From Bacteroidia bacterium (GTDB lineage: Bacteria; Bacteroidota; Bacteroidia; NS11-12g; UBA955): a DNA stretch of 21,283 nt. The position numbers were made by a program, and so were the translations under genes. Shown here piece by piece: positions 15,605 to 21,283 of the stretch. The stretch's first letter is position 1; each line of letters starts with the position of its first letter. The notes beneath the pieces are model-generated. The model searched no databases. It was not told the origin of the DNA and saw nothing but the letters and a program-made list of their open reading frames with translations. The stretch spans positions 1 through 21,283 of the forward strand of contig JADLHV010000278.1 of NCBI GenBank assembly GCA_020848595.1, in the 5' to 3' direction.

Positions 15605-16354
15605 TTATTTTTGTTTTAAATAGATGTGTCGAATGTTGTTTACACCTGTGTCTCGCTCGTCGACTCTAAATTTATTAAGGTGCTTTATCAATGGAAATAG
15701 TTTTGTAAATCCGTAATTTCTTGGGTCGAAATCTGGTTGCTTCTTTAAGATATGATTGCCTAAACTTCCTAGAAATGCCCAACCATTTTCGTCTGCTAAA
15801 TCATTCACGCTCTCTGTAATTAATCGAATTGTCTCTTTGTCTACCTTGCTGATAGGCTCACTTTTCTGCTTGGGCTTCGTCTTAGTTTTAGGCTCTTCGA
15901 TATTGATATCTTCGTTCGCTGTTACCTTCAATATTTCTAAATATATAAACTTGTCGCATGCTGCTATAAATGGTTTAGGCGTTTTCTTTTCCCCAAATCC
16001 TATCACCATCATGCCTGCTTCTCTAAGTCGAGTTGCTAGTCGTGTAAAATCACTATCGCTAGAAACAATACAGAAGCCATCTACTTTTTCGGAATATAAG
16101 ATGTCCATAGCATCAATTATCATGGCGCTATCACTCGAGTTTTTTCCGGTAGTATAGCTGTATTGCTGAATTGGGGTAATAGCATTTTCAAGTAATACAT
16201 TCTTCCATCCTGAAACCGTTGGTTTGGTCCAATCGGCATATATTCTTTTGATTGTTGGAGTTCCATTTTTTGAGATTTCCTCTAACATTTCTTTTACATT
16301 GGTATAGGTTACATTGTCGGCATCTATTAGAACCGCAAGTTTTGCATCTGTCAT
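15605..16354 (-). CDS. NYN (PIN-like) nuclease domain protein with C-terminal OST-HTH/LOTUS domain
   Basis: This 249-residue protein joins two RNA-related domains. Residues about 5-145 are a LabA/DUF88-type NYN domain: VLIDADN (8-14) supplies the first acidic cluster (D11, D13), NSSDSAMIIDAMD (72-84) the second (D75, D81), and SSDSDFTRLATRLRE (98-112) the third (D100, D102). The closing VIGFGEKKTPKPFIAACDKF is typical. The acidic metal-binding residues expected for nuclease activity are intact. A basic linker (about 155-170) leads to an OST-HTH/LOTUS domain at about 171-249 (SLGNHILKKQPDFDPRNYGF, LFPLIKHL), a winged helix that binds RNA or protein partners. It is expected to be a cytosolic RNA-processing or RNA-surveillance factor; the real substrate is unknown. 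It is a single gene, convergent with the MbnH operon. Confidence 0.87.
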   Translation of the reverse strand: MTDAKLAVLIDADNVTYTNVKEMLEEISKNGTPTIKRIYADWTKPTVSGWKNVLLENAITPIQQYSYTTGKNSSDSAMIIDAMDILYSEKVDGFCIVSSDSDFTRLATRLREAGMMVIGFGEKKTPKPFIAACDKFIYLEILKVTANEDINIEEPKTKTKPKQKSEPISKVDKETIRLITESVNDLADENGWAFLGSLGNHILKKQPDFDPRNYGFTKLFPLIKHLNKFRVDERDTGVNNIRHIYLKQK

Positions 16355-16416
16355 GGGTAGTTATTTTTTATTGTTTAATTCTATGCGTTTCATTTTAAGA
16401 TATTTTAAACGCTCAT

Positions 16417-16430
16417 GCTACTTTTGTAGC
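16417..16430. other. Small intergenic hairpin
   Basis: GCTAC-TTTT-GTAGC is a perfect 5-bp stem with a 4-nt loop between the glycosyltransferase gene and the NYN gene. The T-tract follows it only on the plus strand, where no gene ends, so a terminator role is doubtful. Confidence 0.25.
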
Positions 16431-16439
16431 TTTCTCTTA

Positions 16440-16447
16440 CAAAGATA
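16440..16447 (-). promoter_or_regulatory. -7 box before the NYN/LOTUS gene
   Basis: The minus strand reads TATCTTTG, the same octamer as before mazG, 85 bp upstream of the ATG at 16354. A TTTG lies only 13 bp further upstream, closer than the usual -33 spacing. It implies a leader of roughly 80 nt. Confidence 0.4.
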
Positions 16448-16554
16448 GTGCTTTTAAATTCAAACTTTATTTTATCGCTTTTTAACCTATTGAACTTAGT
16501 TTAAATTCGTTTTTGAAAAGGCTTTATAATGTATAGAAATATTGAAAGTTGCTT

Positions 16555-17988
16555 TTAATTTACTTTCTCTCTTTTGTCGCTCATTATAACGACTGTTCGT
16601 GCGTTATTCGTTTCTTTTATCAGCTTGTACTCATAATATTTGGTCAAACTATCTCGATATAAATTGCCTAATAAAACGGTGTCTTTTACTTTTAATCTTT
16701 CGAATTGACCTCTCTGTACATTGGGCTTTACTTTAGTGTAAAAGTAAAATTCAGCATCGTACCAGTTGGCAATATATTTTGCCTCACCTTTTTGGTCTTT
16801 TATCATTTGACTTAACTCATAATGTCCTAAATCTAATTTTAAATTTTCTCCGTATGTTATAAATTTAAATTTTGAATGCGCTATCGGTATTAAAGCTAAA
16901 ATTATAAGAGCAAAATATAGCTGGCGTATTCGGTGGGTTTTGATTTTTTTATCGACTTCGTTTAAGAATAATCCGATAACGATAGTTAGCAGTGGGAGCA
17001 AGGGCATATCATACCAGTGAATTCTTGTTTTTGCAATGCTCAAAAGCGAAATATAGGCCAAAAAGCCTAAAGCATAAAACGATAAATTCTTCTGCTTAAA
17101 GTACAAAGAACTTGCCATTGCTAATGGTAATATCCAAATCCAATAATGATATCTAAAGTCAAATAAGTTGACGAAATAATAATACCATTGAGAATGATGA
17201 CCTTCTAGTGCTTTCGAAAATCTTCCATGAAAGTCGTTAGCCCATATTGCTTCTAAATAACCTGCTGAAAGTAGTTCTCGAATAAAAATATAGGCTATAA
17301 ATGGTACTAAACTCAATAATATGGCCAGACTTAATTTGGGCAAGGCTTTCCATTTTCGTTTATATAAAATTAAGATAAACCAAATAGGTAAGGGGATGAA
17401 AGCGGCTGCGCTCTTAGTCATGATGGCTAAAGCTTGCCAACATATAAATAAATATAAATTTTGCTTTTTATTCGAATCTAAGTAAGTCTCGAAGGCATCA
17501 AAACTTAATAAGATAAAGAGTGTAAGCAATGAATCGAAATCTCCTGTCATACTGCCATGTAGCTGTATGAATCCTCCAGAGTAGGCTAAAATAGATAGAC
17601 CTATTCCAGCGAGATAATAGTTTTTCGTTTTTTTATAGATGATACGACCAACTAATAGTAAACATAGGATTCCAGATAAGGCAGAGGGAAATCGTATAGC
17701 AAACTCATTCAATCCAAAAATTTTGATGGATAAGGTTTGCAACCAAATCATCAAAGGCGGCTTAGTATTGTAGAGGTCAGGACGGTTTTCGAAACTTGTA
17801 ATCCAATATTGGTTATTTTGACTCATTTCGGCAGCGTTAACAGCCAAACGAGATTCATCCCATTGAACAATATGGAGATTACCTAGATTAAAAAATTGAA
17901 GATAAGCAGCAAAAAGAACACAGACAATTACAAATGAAATGGCTGGTATTGAATTTTTATGAAATATTCTATGCTCTATTTCAGGCAT
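16555..17988 (-). CDS. GT39/ArnT-like polytopic membrane glycosyltransferase
   Basis: This 477-residue enzyme is expected to move a sugar from a polyprenyl-phosphate carrier to a lipid or protein on the outer face of the inner membrane. The first membrane helix (about 14-33) is followed by the loop motif QWDESRLAVNAAEM (42-55), whose Asp-Glu is the catalytic site in PMT/ArnT-type enzymes. Then come NTKPPLMIW (74-82) and EFAIRFPSALSG (95-105), the GDFDSLLTLF segment (149-158) and the late loop KTRIHWYDMPLLPL (320-333), a common feature of the family. About ten or more hydrophobic segments end near residue 370; the last 100 residues form a soluble domain. The ATG overlaps the cphA stop codon (shared ATGCCTGA, 8 bp), indicating coupled translation. 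The acceptor and sugar cannot be told from sequence. Confidence 0.88.
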   Translation of the reverse strand: MPEIEHRIFHKNSIPAISFVIVCVLFAAYLQFFNLGNLHIVQWDESRLAVNAAEMSQNNQYWITSFENRPDLYNTKPPLMIWLQTLSIKIFGLNEFAIRFPSALSGILCLLLVGRIIYKKTKNYYLAGIGLSILAYSGGFIQLHGSMTGDFDSLLTLFILLSFDAFETYLDSNKKQNLYLFICWQALAIMTKSAAAFIPLPIWFILILYKRKWKALPKLSLAILLSLVPFIAYIFIRELLSAGYLEAIWANDFHGRFSKALEGHHSQWYYYFVNLFDFRYHYWIWILPLAMASSLYFKQKNLSFYALGFLAYISLLSIAKTRIHWYDMPLLPLLTIVIGLFLNEVDKKIKTHRIRQLYFALIILALIPIAHSKFKFITYGENLKLDLGHYELSQMIKDQKGEAKYIANWYDAEFYFYTKVKPNVQRGQFERLKVKDTVLLGNLYRDSLTKYYEYKLIKETNNARTVVIMSDKREKVN

Positions 17989-20614
17989 TCGCTTTCATCA
18001 TTCCTGTTTCTTCTTGAGCTTTTAATTCCATAATTTGTTCGAGAGCATCTGGAATTACATCGCTACAAATAACAATATAAGCGCCTTCTTCAGCGGTATT
18101 GATAGCATGTTCGATGGCCGCTTTTTCGGCTTGAATAACCGTTATTTTTTTGTTCTTGTCGACGTTTTCAATGCCTTTTATCATTAAATCAATAATCTCT
18201 TGTTCACTGCGTCCTCTAAGATTTCTATCTTGTCTAATAATAATTTCATCAAATATTCTAGCCGCTTCCTCGCCTAAAGATATGGTATCCTCATCTCTGC
18301 GATCTCCAACTCCAGCAATAATCCCCACTTTTTTATTCGCATCAGTTTTGGCTAAAAATTTTCCAATGGCAATAAGTCCAGCAGTGTTATGTGCGTAGTC
18401 TACCATAACTGTAAAATGTTTGAAGTTAAACATATTCATTCTGCCAGGAGTTTGAGCATGTGATTGAATAAAGGTTTGTAATACTGCTCTTATATCTTCA
18501 ATTTTAAAGTTTCTAAGGAAAGCAGCTAATACAACTGGCAAAGTATTGGCGATGTTAAACTCAGCTCTTCCACCATAAGTCAATGGAATATTCGTCACTT
18601 TTTCAACACGTATTTTCCAAGTGCCTTTCATAATGGTTACAAAACCATTTTCGTAAACTGCTGCTATACCACCTTTTTTACAGTGTTCAATAATACGATT
18701 ATTGGTTTCATCCATGCTAAATAAGGCCAACTTACAAGTGATGCCTTCTTTCATTTTAAACACTAAATCATCATCAGCATTGAGTATCGCATAACCATCT
18801 GAAGCGACAGATTCTACAACTACCGATTTCACTCTAGCTAGTTGTTCTAAAGTATCTATGCCTTGCAATCCGAGATGATCGGCTGCTATATTGGTAATGA
18901 TACCTACATCACAGTGATGAAAACCTAATCCAGCTCTTAAAATGCCACCTCTTGCACATTCTAATACAGCAAAGTCAACTGTAGGGTCTTTCAGTACAAA
19001 TTCAGCTGAAATTGGACCAGTACAATCGCCTCTCATCATCATTTCATTTTGAATATATACGCCATCGGTAGTGGTATAACCGACTTTATAGCCGACTTGT
19101 TTGCAGATATGCGCCATCAATCGTGTTGTAGTGGTTTTACCATTGGTGCCAGAAACCGCAATAATCGGGATACGTGCACTGGTTCCTGGAGGATATAACA
19201 TATCAATAACAGGTTCAGCAACATTTCTAGCGATACCAACAGTTGGTTCTAAGTGCATTCTAAATCCAGGTGCGGCATTGACTTCCAAAACTGCACCACC
19301 ATTTTCAATAATTGGAACACTTAAATCGGGCGTCATAATATCAATACCACATATATCTAATCCAATGATTCTTGCAATACGCTCGCACATAAAGACATTA
19401 CTCGGATGAACATGGTCAGTTATATCTTCTGCAGTTCCACCAGTGCTAATATTAGCAGTAGGTTTTAATAGCAATTCATATCCATCTACTAAAACAGTCT
19501 CTAAAGTGAAACCTTTTTCTTCTAAAATTTGATTGGTGAAATGGTCTACTTTTATTGTCGTTAAAACTTTTTCGTGTCCATAGCCTCTTCTAGGATCTGT
19601 ATTAACGATGTCTATCAATTCTTGAATAGTATGTTTCCCATCGCCGATGATACATGCAGGAGTGCGTTTGGCAGCAGCAACAAATTTATAATTGATGATT
19701 AGAACGCGGTGATCGTAGCCTGTAATAAATTTTTCGACAATAACCGATCTTGAATAATGTTTGGCAGCATCAAATCCGATTTTTAAATCCTCCCAATTAG
19801 TGATATTGGTGGTGGCGCCTTTGCCATGATTGCCATTTATTGGTTTAGTCACCAAAGGATAACCAATTCTAGAAGCCGCTATTTCTAAGTCTTCTAGATC
19901 ATAACAGATTCGACCTTTAGGAACTGGAATTTCAGCTGATTCTAGTAAAAGTTTTGTGTCTTCTTTATCACAAGCTATTTCAACAGCAATGCTACTAGTA
20001 GTGCTTGCCACTGTTGCTTGAACTCTTCTTTGGTTGATGCCATATCCTAATTGAACCAATGAACGCCCATTAAGACGGATAAACGGAATATTGCGTTTAA
20101 TAGCTTCTTCAACAATACTACCAGTACTTGGTCCGAGACGTTCTTCCTCACGTATTTCTCTTAATCTTTGAATATCTTCTTCCAAATGATAAGGCTCACC
20201 TGAAATTAATGATTCAGAAATTCTAACAGCTGCTTTGGCTGCATAAATTCCAGCTTTGGCTTCCCAATAATTAAAGACAACATTATAAACACCATGAGCA
20301 GAGGTTTGACGGGTTCTTCCAAATCCACAATTCATACCAGCTAGGGTCTGAATTTCTAAGGCTATATGTTCGATGACATGACCCATCCAAGTACCTTCTT
20401 CAACGCGTTGAAAGAATCCGCCTGGTACGCCAGGACTACATCTATGCGCAAACATCGATGGAAACATGTTTTTTAATCTTTCTAAAAATCCATCAATTTT
20501 ATTCGTCGGTTTTTCTTCCAAATCTTCCAAGTCTAATCGCATTACTATCAGTTTGTGTCTGCGTATGCTCCAGTAGTTTGGACCATTCATGGTTTTGATG
20601 TCAATGATTTTCAT
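17981..20614 (-). CDS. cphA: Cyanophycin synthetase
   Basis: CphA polymerises L-aspartate and L-arginine (ATP-dependent) into cyanophycin, a nitrogen reserve, in the cytosol. The 877-residue protein has the full three-part form: an N-terminal domain (1-160; NYWSIRRHKLIVM, GTWMGHVIEHIALEIQ), an ATP-grasp domain at about 218-475 that adds Asp (KPINGNHGKGATTN, GGTAEDITD, LEVNAAPGFRMH), and a Mur-ligase-like domain at 481-877 that adds Arg (P-loop GTNGKTTTTR at 489-498; LECARGGILRAGLG; NIAADHLGLQG; DYAHNTAG; GVGDRRDED; RQDRNLRGR). I start it at the ATG at 20612-20614 (MKIIDIKTMNGPNYW), which matches the family. The frame extends 15 codons upstream only via TTG. The 3' end overlaps a glycosyltransferase start. 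No cyanophycinase or isoaspartyl dipeptidase gene is in the window. Confidence 0.95.
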   Translation of the reverse strand: MKIIDIKTMNGPNYWSIRRHKLIVMRLDLEDLEEKPTNKIDGFLERLKNMFPSMFAHRCSPGVPGGFFQRVEEGTWMGHVIEHIALEIQTLAGMNCGFGRTRQTSAHGVYNVVFNYWEAKAGIYAAKAAVRISESLISGEPYHLEEDIQRLREIREEERLGPSTGSIVEEAIKRNIPFIRLNGRSLVQLGYGINQRRVQATVASTTSSIAVEIACDKEDTKLLLESAEIPVPKGRICYDLEDLEIAASRIGYPLVTKPINGNHGKGATTNITNWEDLKIGFDAAKHYSRSVIVEKFITGYDHRVLIINYKFVAAAKRTPACIIGDGKHTIQELIDIVNTDPRRGYGHEKVLTTIKVDHFTNQILEEKGFTLETVLVDGYELLLKPTANISTGGTAEDITDHVHPSNVFMCERIARIIGLDICGIDIMTPDLSVPIIENGGAVLEVNAAPGFRMHLEPTVGIARNVAEPVIDMLYPPGTSARIPIIAVSGTNGKTTTTRLMAHICKQVGYKVGYTTTDGVYIQNEMMMRGDCTGPISAEFVLKDPTVDFAVLECARGGILRAGLGFHHCDVGIITNIAADHLGLQGIDTLEQLARVKSVVVESVASDGYAILNADDDLVFKMKEGITCKLALFSMDETNNRIIEHCKKGGIAAVYENGFVTIMKGTWKIRVEKVTNIPLTYGGRAEFNIANTLPVVLAAFLRNFKIEDIRAVLQTFIQSHAQTPGRMNMFNFKHFTVMVDYAHNTAGLIAIGKFLAKTDANKKVGIIAGVGDRRDEDTISLGEEAARIFDEIIIRQDRNLRGRSEQEIIDLMIKGIENVDKNKKITVIQAEKAAIEHAINTAEEGAYIVICSDVIPDALEQIMELKAQEETGMMKANA

Positions 20615-20715
20615 ATGCCCTCTTTGCTTATTGTCTGCAATAAAACATAGATTTGTCAAATAAGCAAGGATTCGTCTTAAGTTATTTTTAGTTCGACTTT
20701 AGACTTAATGATGGA

Positions 20716-20737
20716 ATATTGTGTTTTTCAACAATAT
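20716..20737. other. Hairpin between the right-edge gene and cphA
   Basis: ATATTGT (20716-20722) pairs with ACAATAT (20731-20737) across an 8-nt loop. It lies in the 153-bp gap between two same-direction minus-strand genes. No T-run follows on the minus strand, so it is a poor terminator candidate; a weak mRNA structure is possible. I see no -7 box upstream of cphA in this gap. Confidence 0.25.
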
Positions 20738-20767
20738 CACATTAATTTTTATGTTGTATTAAGGGTA

Positions 20768-21283
20768 TTAAAGTTTAATGCGTTTGAATTGTATCTCTTT
20801 TATAATGATGCTTCCACTTGTTCCAAATCCCGAATTTTCTAATCCTATTCGAATGTTTGGATTGAGCATTTTTGAGTAAATAGGGAATTGAAAACGAATT
20901 GGATACTGACGCCCATCTATGGCTATTTTCCGACTTAATAATAAAGTTTGTTGATCAATATATGTATCGCCATCGGTAATCAATAGCCTAAGGTAACTGT
21001 CTTTCGACTCACTTTGGGCTTCACCTTTCAATTCAAAAAGTAAAACCGAATCTTTTGTATCAATTGCATCAAGTTGCTCAGTTATTTTTTGTCCTTGATT
21101 GATGGTCTTATTAATTTTATAACTGCTTATAATTGGATTTGAATCATATTTTGAAAAATCCCAAAATGGGTAGGTACAATACCGATAGACTTCATGGGTT
21201 CTTAAAAATATCATTTCAAATCTTTGTTTATCCATATCACACCAATTGATAATGTGATTGAAAAATTGAAATTGTACTAGTCT
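20768..21283 (-). CDS. Unrecognised protein, C-terminal 171 residues; 5' end outside window
   Basis: The frame is open from the stop at 20768-20770 through the right edge. An internal ATG at 21235 exists, but the 16 codons before it (RLVQFQFFNHIINWCD) contain no stop, so the true start probably lies outside the window. I do not recognise the family. The visible part has an aromatic-rich section (VYRYCTYPFWDFSKYD) followed by a region of alternating hydrophobic residues that looks like a beta-sandwich (VLLFELKGEAQ, YLRLLITDG, YPIRFQFPIY, IRIGLENSG, IIIKEIQFKRI). This resembles carbohydrate-binding-like or membrane-protein luminal domains. No signal or catalytic motif can be seen in this fragment. 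It points the same way as cphA, 153 bp upstream of it. Confidence 0.7.
   Translation of the reverse strand, partial: RLVQFQFFNHIINWCDMDKQRFEMIFLRTHEVYRYCTYPFWDFSKYDSNPIISSYKINKTINQGQKITEQLDAIDTKDSVLLFELKGEAQSESKDSYLRLLITDGDTYIDQQTLLLSRKIAIDGRQYPIRFQFPIYSKMLNPNIRIGLENSGFGTSGSIIIKEIQFKRIKL

Noticed and set aside
15756..16157. Plus-strand frame of 133 codons antisense to the NYN/LOTUS gene
   Set aside because: It mirrors a strongly supported gene; its apparent hydrophobic runs come from antisense of Asp/Glu/Lys-rich codons.
19101..19409. Plus-strand frame of 102 codons antisense to cphA (also 18150-18398)
   Set aside because: Antisense shadow of a conserved enzyme with no promoter or family match.
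20615..20659. TTG-initiated 15-residue extension of CphA
   Set aside because: Homologues start at the MKI-x-x-IK-x-M-x-GPNYWS sequence, which begins at the ATG at 20614.
1..21283. Defence island, CRISPR, prophage, insertion sequence or integron
   Set aside because: No transposase, integrase, Cas, restriction or phage proteins, no regularly spaced repeats and no flanking inverted or direct repeats were seen; most genes are housekeeping or envelope genes.

Overview
This is an AT-rich chromosomal window from a Bacteroidota bacterium. Three large secreted proteins end in type-A T9SS sorting domains (a 'YPNP' strand, a central 'G' turn, and an 'L-S/E-x-GIY' motif near the C-terminus). Start codons lack Shine-Dalgarno sequences, and several genes are preceded by the Bacteroidota -7 box TAnnTTTG. 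PurL is the small (about 735 aa) type, and CphA and an MbnP/MbnH pair are present. I infer a free-living Chitinophagia/Saprospiria-like or related lineage, but the genus cannot be read from the sequence. I saw no mobile elements, CRISPR, tRNA or rRNA, and no intergenic gap exceeds 230 bp. || Layout. Positions 1-1230 (-): 5' part of an MltD-like lytic transglycosylase with a LysM domain, running off the left edge; its catalytic glutamate appears to be lost. 1456-2223 (-): MazG nucleotide pyrophosphohydrolase. 2337-4544 (-): PurL of purine synthesis. 4613-10307 (-): two tandem paralogous large secreted proteins with a conserved Cys-rich N-terminal module, a diverged Ig/PKD-like middle and a T9SS tail. 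10485-11711 (-): an RlmI-type rRNA methyltransferase. 11763-15542 (+): the only plus-strand block, a tight three-gene operon of a T9SS-secreted M1 aminopeptidase, an MbnP-like lipoprotein and an MbnH-like di-heme lipoprotein. It ends in two hairpins between convergent genes. 15605-16354 (-): NYN nuclease-like domain plus OST-HTH/LOTUS domain. 17981-20614 and 16555-17988 (-): cyanophycin synthetase CphA overlapping a GT39-like membrane glycosyltransferase by 8 bp. 20768-21283 (-): the C-terminal part of an unrecognised protein running off the right edge. || How it fits together. The minus-strand genes are mostly housekeeping genes with secreted-surface genes between them. The most coherent system is the plus-strand operon: MbnH-family di-heme enzymes are known to oxidise a Trp of their MbnP partner to kynurenine, which builds a copper site. 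Here that pair sits 4 bp and 2 bp behind a secreted zinc peptidase, so all three products are expected at the cell envelope or surface. The second point of interest is the predicted transglycosylase pseudoenzyme at the left edge. The third is the recently duplicated pair of giant secreted proteins.
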